Of a stretch of DNA of 64,000 nucleotides, positions 20,240 to 28,657 are shown piece by piece. Source of the stretch: Caballeronia sordidicola (GTDB lineage: Bacteria; Pseudomonadota; Gammaproteobacteria; Burkholderiales; Burkholderiaceae). The position numbers and the translations under genes are program-made. The stretch spans positions 33,066 through 97,065 of the forward strand of contig NZ_MTHB01000209.1 of NCBI RefSeq assembly GCF_002220365.1, given 5' to 3'. Numbering within the stretch: the stretch's first letter is position 1; each line of letters opens with the position of its first letter. Under the pieces are notes generated by a model. The model ran no database searches and was not told the DNA's origin. It worked only from the letters and a program-made list of their open reading frames with translations.

Positions 20240-21520
20240 TTAAACCATGAACGTGGATACTGCGTGAATGATCAGACCAACCGCACCGCCCACCAGCGTG
20301 CCGTTCACCCGGATGAACTGCAAGTCGCGACCCACGCTCAGCTCGACGTCGCGCACGAGCGTGGCGTCGTCCCAGTTGCGCACCGTGGCGGCAATATGCT
20401 TGGCAATGCCGTCGCGTAAATCCGGTGCCAGTGACTTGAGCGCGTCGCGCATGTGCTCGTTGATCGATTCGCGCAACGCGGGATCGCTCCCCAGCGCGGC
20501 TGCGAACGACGCCGATGCGCCCGTCACCTTTTTGTGCAGCGTCGAATCTGCTTGCGCGAGATCGCGGCGCAGCCAGTCCTTGAATTCGTCCCACAGTCCG
20601 TTCACGTAGGTTCGCAATTCCGGGCGTTCGAGCCATTCGCGCTTGTGTTGGTCGATACGCGCGCGGAACGCGGGGTCCGTCTTCAGGCGTTCGATGAACC
20701 CTTCCACCGTCCTGTCGAAGGCCTGACGGCGCTCATGTTCCGGGTTTTCGCTGATGTCGTGCAGCCACTTGTTCGCGCCGCGCACCAGGCCGCCCGCGAA
20801 CTTGTTGCCAAGGTCTTCCGCGCTCAGGCCTACAAATCCGAGCATGCCGATTAATTTCGGATATTCCTCGCCGGCCACGTCCAGGATCTTGGCTGCGAGG
20901 ATTGCCTGCACCTCCTCGCGATCAAGCCATTGGGCAAGTTCGCGCAAGCCTTCGTCGAGCAGCATTTGATGGCGTCCATCCGCCGTCAGCGTGGACAACA
21001 ATCCGCCCACCGCGCCGGCCAGGTCGAATTGTTCGGCGCGGCGGCGCAGGGCTTCGTGGAGCATCGTTTTGACGCGTTCGTCGTCGACGAAATCGAGCAT
21101 CTGGCCCGCCGCCGCGACCGCTTTTGCACCCAGCAGCGCCGCGTTCGCCGGTTCCGCCAGCCAGATCGCGAGGCGGCCGGCGGGATCGAAGGCGTTCACG
21201 CGGGCGACCAGTGCGTCGGTGCCGAGGAATTTGTCACGGACGAATTCGGCGAGGTTATCAGCCACGCGCGCCTTGTTCGCCGGCAGGATGGCGGTGTGCG
21301 GGATCGGCAACCCGAGTGGGTGGCGGAACAGCGCGACGACCGCGAACCAGTCGGCCAAGGCGCCGACCATCGCGGCTTCGGCGAAGGCCGAGACCCACGC
21401 CCAGGCGCCGGCGTCGTGCTGGCTCTTGGCGAGCAGAAATAGTGCGGCTGCCGCGACCAGCAGACCGGCGGCGAACCATTTCATCTTCTTGAGTGCGAGT
21501 GCTTTGTCCTGCGTTGCCAT
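20240..21520 (-). CDS. DUF445 membrane protein (YjiN-like)
   Basis: A 426-residue protein. One membrane span near residues 14-32, a hydrophobic FAEAAMVGALADWFAVVALF segment at about 45-65, a long mostly helical cytoplasmic part with repeated 'D..V..ML..AL' patterns, and a terminal hydrophobic segment (NGTLVGGAVGLIIHAV). The ADWFAVVALFRHPLG motif is the hallmark of DUF445. The role of the family is not established. The start at 21520 is the first Met that gives a normal N-terminus; the frame upstream to 21670 lacks family sequence. Confidence 0.85.
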   Translation of the reverse strand: MATQDKALALKKMKWFAAGLLVAAAALFLLAKSQHDAGAWAWVSAFAEAAMVGALADWFAVVALFRHPLGLPIPHTAILPANKARVADNLAEFVRDKFLGTDALVARVNAFDPAGRLAIWLAEPANAALLGAKAVAAAGQMLDFVDDERVKTMLHEALRRRAEQFDLAGAVGGLLSTLTADGRHQMLLDEGLRELAQWLDREEVQAILAAKILDVAGEEYPKLIGMLGFVGLSAEDLGNKFAGGLVRGANKWLHDISENPEHERRQAFDRTVEGFIERLKTDPAFRARIDQHKREWLERPELRTYVNGLWDEFKDWLRRDLAQADSTLHKKVTGASASFAAALGSDPALRESINEHMRDALKSLAPDLRDGIAKHIAATVRNWDDATLVRDVELSVGRDLQFIRVNGTLVGGAVGLIIHAVSTFMV

Positions 21521-21589
21521 CTTGATCCAGAGGTTTCTTGGTGGAATAAGGCCGCAGCATACCAGTGACACCGAACCCAGGTGAATGCT

Positions 21590-21619
21590 GGGGAAGGGTT
21601 TGGGGGGTTCCGGCGGGGG
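21590..21619 (+). other. Putative G-quadruplex-forming run
   Basis: Four G-runs (GGGG, GGG, GGGGGG, GGGGG) separated by loops of 2, 3 and 7 bases lie on the plus strand, between the DUF445 and ACT genes. For these minus-strand genes the G-rich strand is the template. Folding is inferred from the pattern. Confidence 0.4.
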
Positions 21620-21623
21620 CTGC

Positions 21624-22028
21624 TCAGAGTCCGTCGCGTTGAAGTTGCTGCAGTGCAACCATGGCGGCATCGGCGGATTCGATCGGCACGAAGATGTGAT
21701 CGTGGTATGCCGCGGCGACCACGTTGCAACTGACGTTGGCTCGGCCGAGCGCGGTGGCGAAGGCTGCCGTCAGTCCAACCGCCTGAAGGTCCGAATGCAC
21801 GGTCAGCGTGATCCACGCGGCGCGGAACAGCGGCGGGATACCTGCTCTCGACGCGTCACCCTCTTCCAAGATAATCGTCAGGCCTTCGCGTTCGCGGAAC
21901 GTCGCGAGCGGGACGATATTTCCGAGGTCGTAGGTAAAAGGCACGGTTGCGTAGACGTAGACGCCCGGCTGGAGTTCGGGTGACATGGATGCAAGCAGCG
22001 TGTTCAGATCAGCGATGGGGTTGGTCAT
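21624..22028 (-). CDS. ACT-domain protein, DUF2241/CASTOR-like
   Basis: A 134-residue protein with two ACT-like halves: an N-terminal part with ELQPGVYVYATVPF and a second part with WITLTVHSDLQAVGLTAAFA and CNVVAAAYHDHIFVP. Proteins of this kind (ACT_7/DUF2241) may bind amino acids, but no reaction is known. It starts at ATG 22028, divergent from cynS with 90 bases between. Confidence 0.78.
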   Translation of the reverse strand: MTNPIADLNTLLASMSPELQPGVYVYATVPFTYDLGNIVPLATFREREGLTIILEEGDASRAGIPPLFRAAWITLTVHSDLQAVGLTAAFATALGRANVSCNVVAAAYHDHIFVPIESADAAMVALQQLQRDGL

Positions 22029-22118
22029 GGTTTGAGTTTCCCGCAGTATTTTTGTCCGCCAGCCAGCCGCGCGATTGGCCGATACACTCGCTTGAAACCA
22101 CCCTCAAGGAGCACCCGA

Positions 22119-22568
22119 ATGATTTCAGATCGCAGCGAAGTGACTCGCTTGATTCTCGCCGCCAAGGTGAGCAAAGGGCTGAAATGGGCCGACGTGGCGG
22201 AGAAAGTCGGCTTGAGCAAGGAATGGGTAACGGCAGGCTGCCTGGGGCAGATGACGTTCTCCAAGGCACAGGCCGAAGTTGTCGGCACCATCTTCGATCT
22301 CTCCGATGAAGCCGTCGCCTGGCTGCAGATTGTGCCCTATAAAGGCTCACTGCCGACCGCCGTCCCGACCGATCCGTTGATCTATCGATGGTATGAAATA
22401 GTGAGCGTTTACGGGAGCACGATCAAGGAACTGATCCACGAGGAATTCGGCGACGGGATCATGAGCGCAATCGATTTTTCGATGGATATCCAACGCGAAC
22501 CCGATCCCAAAGGGGACCGGGTCAACGTGGTTTTATCGGGCAAGTTCCTGCCGTACAAGAGTTACTGA
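22119..22568 (+). CDS. cynS: Cyanate hydratase (cyanase)
   Basis: A 149-residue cyanase, slightly shorter than the 156-residue E. coli enzyme. The catalytic trio is present as Arg90 and Glu93 (YRWYEIVSVYG) and Ser116 (MSAIDF), the same spacing as Arg96, Glu99 and Ser122 in E. coli. An N-terminal HTH-like helical region (residues 20-55) is followed by the catalytic C-terminal domain. It converts cyanate and bicarbonate to ammonia and CO2, for detoxification and nitrogen supply. AAGGAG stands 7 bases before the ATG; the frame upstream of it is not coding. No cynT carbonic anhydrase or cynR is adjacent. The gene ends inside a 13-base tandem repeat shared with the uvrA stop. Confidence 0.95.
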   Translation: MISDRSEVTRLILAAKVSKGLKWADVAEKVGLSKEWVTAGCLGQMTFSKAQAEVVGTIFDLSDEAVAWLQIVPYKGSLPTAVPTDPLIYRWYEIVSVYGSTIKELIHEEFGDGIMSAIDFSMDIQREPDPKGDRVNVVLSGKFLPYKSY

Positions 22569-22584
22569 ACCGAGTTACTGAACC
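22559..22584. repeat. Perfect 13-base tandem duplication at convergent stops
   Basis: GAGTTACTGAACC occurs twice without a gap (22559-22571 and 22572-22584). The first copy contains the cynS TGA, the second contains the uvrA TAA on the other strand. It leaves only 6 bases between the two genes. Confidence 0.9.
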
Positions 22585-25500
22585 GCCTCGGCCGGGATGG
22601 CCCCGCGCTCTAGCACCGGCCGCAGCGCGGCGCCCGTGTGACTGCGCGGATTCTTCGAGAGCGTGTCCGGATCGGTCGCGGCCACGATCGATCCGCCTTC
22701 CGTGCCGCCCTCCGGCCCGAGATCGATCACCCAGTCGGCTTCGGCGATCACATCAAGATCGTGCTCGATCACCACCACCGAATGCCCGCCATCGACCAGC
22801 CGATGCAGCACGCGAATCAGCTTCGCGACGTCCGCCATATGCAGGCCGACGGTGGGCTCATCGAGTACGTACAGCGTGTGCGGCGCCTTCTGCCCGCGTT
22901 TGCCGATATCGTCCCTTACCTTCGACAGCTCGGTCACCAGCTTGATCCGTTGCGCTTCACCGCCTGACAACGTCGGCGATGGCTGCCCGAGCGTCAGATA
23001 ACCCAGCCCCACGTCCTTCATCAGTTGCAACGGATGCGAGATGCTTGTCATCGCGGAGAAGAACTCGACAGCCTCGTCAATCTCCATTGTCAGCACTTCG
23101 CCGATGTTCTTGCCGCGCCACGTCACCGCCAGCGTTTCCGGATTGAAGCGCTGACCGTGGCAGACGTCGCACGGTACTTTGACGTCGGGCAGGAAGCTCA
23201 TCGCGATGGTACGCACGCCCTGGCCTTCGCAGGCCGGGCAGCGGCCGTCGCCGGTGTTGAACGAGAAGCGTGATGCCGTGTAACCCCGTGCACGGGATTC
23301 GAGTGTGTCAGCGAACAGCTTGCGGATGGTGTCCCACATGCCAATATACGTCGCCGGACACGAGCGCGGCGTCTTGCCGATCGGCGTCTGGTCGACTTCC
23401 AGCACACGGTCGATGGTCTCGAACCCGGTCACCTCCGTGCACCCTTGCCAGCGATGCGCAACGTCGAACTTCACACGCGGCGCCTCGCGTGACAACACGC
23501 TCGAACGGTTGCGCGCGGGCATGTCGGCTTGCGCGGTCTTGCGTGCACGGCGAGTAGCCGGCGACGACAGAACCGAGCGGCCCACCGCATCCAGCAGATT
23601 GGTCATCAGCACGTCACGAGCGAGCGTGGATTTGCCGGAACCGCTCACGCCCGTGATGGCAATCAGGCGACCCAACGGCATGCTCGCGGTGACGTTGCGC
23701 AGGTTGTGCAGCGTCGCACCGTGAACCGTGAGCCAGTTCTCCGGCGTTGCGGCGCGCTTCGCGGTCGCGGTCTTTACATCACGACGCGCTTGCAACGGGT
23801 GCTGGATCGGGTTCGCCAGATACTGGCCCGTGAGCGAATCCGGCTGCGCCGCGAGATCGGCCACGCCGCCTTGCGCCACGACCGTACCGCCGCGCTTCCC
23901 CGCCCCCGGACCGATATCGATGATGTGATCCGCACGGCGAATGGTGTCCTCGTCGTGCTCCACCACGACCAGCGTGTTGCCCTTGTCACCGAGTTTCTTC
24001 AGTGCATCCAGCAGGATCTTGTTGTCACGCGGGTGCAGACCGATGGTCGGCTCATCCAGCACATAACACACGCCCTGCAAGTTGCTGCCGAGTTGCGCGG
24101 CAAGGCGAATGCGCTGCGCTTCGCCGCCCGAGAGCGTGGGCGCCGCACGATCCAGGCTCAGATAACCAAGACCGACTTCTTCGAGGAACAGCAAACGCCC
24201 TTCGATTTCACTCACCACGTCGCGGGCGATATCCGCATCGCGGCCCTTGAGCTTCAGCTTCTTGATCCAGCCGCGCGTTGCGCCAACCGTCCAGCGGCCG
24301 ACTTCCGTTATCGGCTGATCGCCGAACGTCACCGCCCGCGCGACTTCGTTCAGGCGCGTGCCGCTGCAATCCGGGCAAGGCTGGTCGCCGACGTCGTCCG
24401 GTTCCTGTTGCGCCGATGGAATCGTCTGCTCGCGGCCGCGGCCGTCGTCGGAGATCACGGTGTCGTCGTAGACTTCACGCTGTTCGCGCGTGAGCGTGAC
24501 GCCAGTGCCCACGCAGGTGTTGCACCAGCCGTGCTTGCTGTTGTACGAGAACATGCGCGGATCAAGTTCGGGATAACTCGTGCCGCAGACCGGACATGCG
24601 CGTTTGGTCGAGAACACCCGTATCTCGCCAATGTGCTTCGTCCCCTTCTTTCCACCGTTCAACGCATCATGCAAGTCGTCAAGCGGGGCAAGCAAATGCA
24701 TCACACCCTTGCCGAGTTCGAGCGTCTCCAGAAGCATTGCTTTCAGCGTGGCTTCATCGTTCGCGCTGACAATCAGATCGCCAACCGGCAACTCGATGGT
24801 GTGCTCCTTGAAGCGATCGATCTTCGGCCACGGATCGACGGAAAGGAATTCGCCGTCCACGCGCAAATGCGTATGTCCGCGTGTCTTCGCCCACTTCGCG
24901 AGATCCGTGTAAATGCCCTTGCGGTTCACCACGAGCGGTGCGAGCAAGCCGATATGCCGGCCTTTGAAATCCCGCATGATCTGCGCGACGATCGATTCGG
25001 GGCTTTGCGCCGTGACCGGTGCGCCGTCGTGGACGCAATGCTGGATGCCGAGCTTCACGTATAGAAGCCGCAGGAAATGCCAGACTTCGGACGTGGTCGC
25101 GACCGTGCTCTTACGGCCACCACGCGATAAACGCTGCTCGATGGCAACGGTCGGCGGAATGCCATAGACGGCGTCCACTTCGGGACGTCCGGCGGGCTGC
25201 ACGATCGAACGCGCATACGCATTCAACGATTCCAGATAACGGCGCTGACCTTCATGGAAGAGGATATCGAACGCTAATGTCGACTTGCCCGAGCCCGACA
25301 CGCCCGTGATCACGTTGAACTTGCCGTGCGGGATATCGACGTCGAGCGACTTCAGGTTGTGCTCGCGTGCGTTGACAATACGCACCACGTCTTCGCCCTG
25401 CAACGCGCGCCGCGCCGCCGCAATTTCCGCGGCCAGTTGCAGCGGAACGCCCGCTGCGCGCTTCTGCGCCGCGCCGGGCGCCATCGCCTCTTCGTAGTCG

Positions 25501-28412
25501 AGCAAGGCCTTGCCAGTATGCGATTGTTCGCATGCCGAAACATCGTCTGGCGTGCCGACACAAACCACCAGACCGCCCGCATCGCCGCCTTCGGGACCAA
25601 GATCGATGATCCAGTCGGCCGCGCGGATCACGTCGAGGTTGTGCTCGATCACGATCAGCGAATGCCCGCGTTCCAGCAGGCGTCTCAGCGCCTGCATCAG
25701 CTTGGCGATATCGTCGAAATGCAGGCCCGTCGTGGGCTCGTCGAACATGAACAAGCGGCCCGGCAGGTTGCCGCTCGCCTGTGCCGTTTCTGCCAGGAAA
25801 CCCGCCAGCTTCAGGCGCTGCGCTTCGCCGCCCGAGAGCGTGGGAACCGGTTGCCCAAGCTTCACATATTCCAGCCCGACGTCGACAATCGGCTGCAACA
25901 CACGCAGCACTTCCTTGTCTTTTGCAAAGCACGCAACGGCTTCGCTCACGGTCAGGTCGAGTACATCCGCCACGCTGAGCGACTTGCCGTCGCGCTCGAT
26001 CTGCACATCCAGGATTTCCGCCCGGTACCGCCGTCCATCGCAATCCGGGCAGCGCAAATAGACGTCGCTCAGGAACTGCATCTCGACGTGCTCGAAGCCC
26101 GAACCGCCGCAAGTCGGGCAACGGCCATCGCCGGAATTGAAGCTGAACATGCCTGCGCTATAACCACGTTGAGCGGCCAGCGGCGCCTTGGCAAACAGCT
26201 TGCGAATCTCGTCGAACGCACCCACATAACTCGCGGGATTCGAACGCGCCGTGCGCCCGATCGGCGATTGATCGACGAAGATCACTTCGCTCAAGGCATC
26301 GGCGCCCTTCAACGCGCGGAATGCACCGGGCGATTCTGTCGCCTTGCCAAAATGACGCTGCAACGCGGGCGCGAGCACGTCCTGGATCAGCGTCGATTTA
26401 CCCGACCCCGACACGCCCGTCACGCACACCAGCCGTTGCAACGGGATCTCGACGGTGACGTCGCGCAAATTGTGTTCGGTCGCGCCTTCGAGCACGAGCC
26501 GCGGCGTCTTCGCATCGACCGCGCGGCGCTGCCAGTTGGACGCATGCGCCACATGCTTGCGGCCGCCAAGGTAGGCGCCGGTCAGCGTATCGCCATGCTC
26601 GATTTCATTCGGCGGCCCGTCATAGACAATCTCGCCGCCGCGCTCGCCCGGTCCCGGACCCATATCGATGAGACGATCCGCCGCGAGCATCACCGACGGG
26701 TCATGCTCCACCACGACCAGTGTATTGCCCGCGTCGCGCAAGCGGTGCATGGCTTCGACAATGCGATTCAGGTCACGCGGATGCAAGCCGATACTCGGTT
26801 CATCGAGCACGAACAACGTGTTCACCAGGGACGTACCGAGCGCGGTCGTCAGGTTGATCCGCTGCACTTCGCCGCCCGACAGCGTACGGCTCTGGCGATC
26901 AAGCGTGAGGTAACCGAGGCCGACATCGCAGAGATATTTCAGGCGTGTGCGGACTTCGTTGTGCAGGAGCTTGAGGGCGTCGTCGAGCAGCGTGCTTGGC
27001 AACGTCAGCGAGTCGAAGAAACGACGAATGCGGTCGATAGGCATCAGCATCAGGTCGTGCAGCGTGAGGCCCGGCAGCGCTTCCAGTTGCGCACGCGTCC
27101 ATTCCACGCCTGCCGGCAGGAAACGGTCGGCCGGCTTCAATACGGCGTCTGCTTGCTCCTTCGTGCCGAGACGCCACAACAGCGCTTCGGTCTTGAGGCG
27201 TGCGCCCTCGCATGTCGGACATTTCGTGTAGCTGCGATATTTCGACAGCAGCACGCGAATGTGCATCTTGTACGCTTTCGATTCGAGGTAATCGAAGAAA
27301 CGCTGCACGCCATACCATTGGTTTTGCCACTTGCCGGACCAGTCGGGCGACCCGTTGATCACCCAGTCGCGTTCCTTCCGCGTGAGTTCACTCCAGGGCA
27401 CACCCAGACGGATACCCGCTTTCGCGCCGTAGCGCAGCAGGTCGTCCTGATTCTCTTTCCATGCGGGCGTTTGCAGCGTCTTGACCGCGCCGCCGCGCAG
27501 CGTCTTGCGCTCGTCCGGTATCACGAGGCCGAGATCAACGCCGATCACCCGGCCAAAGCCGCGACACGTTTCGCATGCGCCATACGCCGAGTTGAACGAG
27601 AACAATGCGGGTTGCGGATCGGCGTAGCGGATGTCGCTTTCGGGGCTGTGCAGGCCGGTGGAGAAGCGCCAAGCGGGGACGTCCACGGGCTTGTCCGCAT
27701 CGTCCGCGCCCGGCTCCGGCAGCAGGTAGACATTCACGCGGCCCGTGCCGCGCAGCAAAGCACCTTCAATGGCCTCCAGCGCCCGTGACCGCTCGGTCTT
27801 CTGCAAGCGGAACCGGTCTGCGACCACATCGAGCATTTGGCGGCCATCCACGTGCCGCTTTGCCTGCACACGCGTGTAGCCGCTGGCGGAAAGCCACTGT
27901 GCGACTTCGTCGTCACTGGCGGACTCGGGCAGTTCCACCGGGAACGTGATCGCGATCCGCGGATCATTCGCCTTCGTGCGCTCGAGCAATTCGACGTAGA
28001 TGGTCTCCGGCGTATCGTGCCGGACCTGATGCGAGGTCTTTTTATCGAAGAGCTCGGCGGCGCGCGCGTAGAACAACTTCAGGTGATCATTCAGCTCGGT
28101 CATCGTGCCGACGGTCGAGCGCGAACTGCGCACCGGATTGGTCTGGTCGATGGCGATTGCCGGCGGCACACCGTCCACGCGATCCACCTGCGGACGGTCC
28201 ATCCGGTCGAGGAATTGCCGCGCATAAGCGCTGAACGTTTCAACGTAGCGACGCTGGCCCTCGGCGTAGAGCGTATCGAACACGAGGCTCGATTTGCCCG
28301 AGCCCGAAGGGCCGGTCACCACGGTCATCTGACCCGTGTAAAGGTCCAGATCGATGTTCTTAAGGTTGTGCTGGCGAGCGCCGCGAATGCGGATTGCGTT
28401 GTTGGATGCCAA
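22575..28412 (-). CDS. uvrA: Double-length UvrA (tandem fusion), excinuclease ABC subunit A
   Basis: A 1945-residue protein, twice the usual ~940. It has four ABC ATPase halves: Walker A motifs near residues 34 (GPSGSGKS), 666, 1036 and 1587 (all GVSGSGKS) and LSGGE signatures near 512, 857, 1426 and 1813. The second UvrA unit begins at about residue 1010. Zinc fingers of the C-x2-C pairs are present in both units. In unit 1 the first pair of zinc finger 1 is missing (only GACETCRGFG is left), while unit 2 has both pairs (CPVCGTS then CNTCVGTG). UvrA loads UvrB at bulky lesions in nucleotide excision repair. The start is TTG at 28412 with AGGA about 5 bases upstream; no ATG lies before the first ABC strand. 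A LexA-like box 121 bases upstream suggests SOS control. Confidence 0.93.
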   Translation of the reverse strand: MASNNAIRIRGARQHNLKNIDLDLYTGQMTVVTGPSGSGKSSLVFDTLYAEGQRRYVETFSAYARQFLDRMDRPQVDRVDGVPPAIAIDQTNPVRSSRSTVGTMTELNDHLKLFYARAAELFDKKTSHQVRHDTPETIYVELLERTKANDPRIAITFPVELPESASDDEVAQWLSASGYTRVQAKRHVDGRQMLDVVADRFRLQKTERSRALEAIEGALLRGTGRVNVYLLPEPGADDADKPVDVPAWRFSTGLHSPESDIRYADPQPALFSFNSAYGACETCRGFGRVIGVDLGLVIPDERKTLRGGAVKTLQTPAWKENQDDLLRYGAKAGIRLGVPWSELTRKERDWVINGSPDWSGKWQNQWYGVQRFFDYLESKAYKMHIRVLLSKYRSYTKCPTCEGARLKTEALLWRLGTKEQADAVLKPADRFLPAGVEWTRAQLEALPGLTLHDLMLMPIDRIRRFFDSLTLPSTLLDDALKLLHNEVRTRLKYLCDVGLGYLTLDRQSRTLSGGEVQRINLTTALGTSLVNTLFVLDEPSIGLHPRDLNRIVEAMHRLRDAGNTLVVVEHDPSVMLAADRLIDMGPGPGERGGEIVYDGPPNEIEHGDTLTGAYLGGRKHVAHASNWQRRAVDAKTPRLVLEGATEHNLRDVTVEIPLQRLVCVTGVSGSGKSTLIQDVLAPALQRHFGKATESPGAFRALKGADALSEVIFVDQSPIGRTARSNPASYVGAFDEIRKLFAKAPLAAQRGYSAGMFSFNSGDGRCPTCGGSGFEHVEMQFLSDVYLRCPDCDGRRYRAEILDVQIERDGKSLSVADVLDLTVSEAVACFAKDKEVLRVLQPIVDVGLEYVKLGQPVPTLSGGEAQRLKLAGFLAETAQASGNLPGRLFMFDEPTTGLHFDDIAKLMQALRRLLERGHSLIVIEHNLDVIRAADWIIDLGPEGGDAGGLVVCVGTPDDVSACEQSHTGKALLDYEEAMAPGAAQKRAAGVPLQLAAEIAAARRALQGEDVVRIVNAREHNLKSLDVDIPHGKFNVITGVSGSGKSTLAFDILFHEGQRRYLESLNAYARSIVQPAGRPEVDAVYGIPPTVAIEQRLSRGGRKSTVATTSEVWHFLRLLYVKLGIQHCVHDGAPVTAQSPESIVAQIMRDFKGRHIGLLAPLVVNRKGIYTDLAKWAKTRGHTHLRVDGEFLSVDPWPKIDRFKEHTIELPVGDLIVSANDEATLKAMLLETLELGKGVMHLLAPLDDLHDALNGGKKGTKHIGEIRVFSTKRACPVCGTSYPELDPRMFSYNSKHGWCNTCVGTGVTLTREQREVYDDTVISDDGRGREQTIPSAQQEPDDVGDQPCPDCSGTRLNEVARAVTFGDQPITEVGRWTVGATRGWIKKLKLKGRDADIARDVVSEIEGRLLFLEEVGLGYLSLDRAAPTLSGGEAQRIRLAAQLGSNLQGVCYVLDEPTIGLHPRDNKILLDALKKLGDKGNTLVVVEHDEDTIRRADHIIDIGPGAGKRGGTVVAQGGVADLAAQPDSLTGQYLANPIQHPLQARRDVKTATAKRAATPENWLTVHGATLHNLRNVTASMPLGRLIAITGVSGSGKSTLARDVLMTNLLDAVGRSVLSSPATRRARKTAQADMPARNRSSVLSREAPRVKFDVAHRWQGCTEVTGFETIDRVLEVDQTPIGKTPRSCPATYIGMWDTIRKLFADTLESRARGYTASRFSFNTGDGRCPACEGQGVRTIAMSFLPDVKVPCDVCHGQRFNPETLAVTWRGKNIGEVLTMEIDEAVEFFSAMTSISHPLQLMKDVGLGYLTLGQPSPTLSGGEAQRIKLVTELSKVRDDIGKRGQKAPHTLYVLDEPTVGLHMADVAKLIRVLHRLVDGGHSVVVIEHDLDVIAEADWVIDLGPEGGTEGGSIVAATDPDTLSKNPRSHTGAALRPVLERGAIPAEAVQ

Positions 28413-28532
28413 TTTTTCCTAACCGGTTCAATGAGTTAGATCGTCCGCCAGTGCGCCTGGGCGAAGCGCGGCTCGCGCTGGGGAGCCGCCGTTCGACACG
28501 CATTAGCGAGATAACGGCCGATGAAGCCGACA

Positions 28533-28548
28533 CTGTACACCCATACAG
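28533..28548. promoter_or_regulatory. LexA (SOS) box upstream of uvrA
   Basis: CTGTACACCCATACAG keeps the CTG-N10-CAG core of the proteobacterial LexA operator and is flanked by TA on one side. It lies 121 bases before the uvrA start, in the non-coding gap between sulP and uvrA. Confidence 0.75.
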
Positions 28549-28657
28549 TATTTTCGACAGGGCCTGGGTCGGAAAATGGTCACGGCCACACAAAACGTGC
28601 TACGGCACATATGACCTTCTTTTGATCGTTCTCCACAACCAAATCCAGGCGCGCCGC

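Noticed and set aside
25326..27788. 820-codon plus-strand frame opposite uvrA
   Set aside because: Antisense shadow of uvrA in a high-GC genome; Arg/His-rich and without domains.
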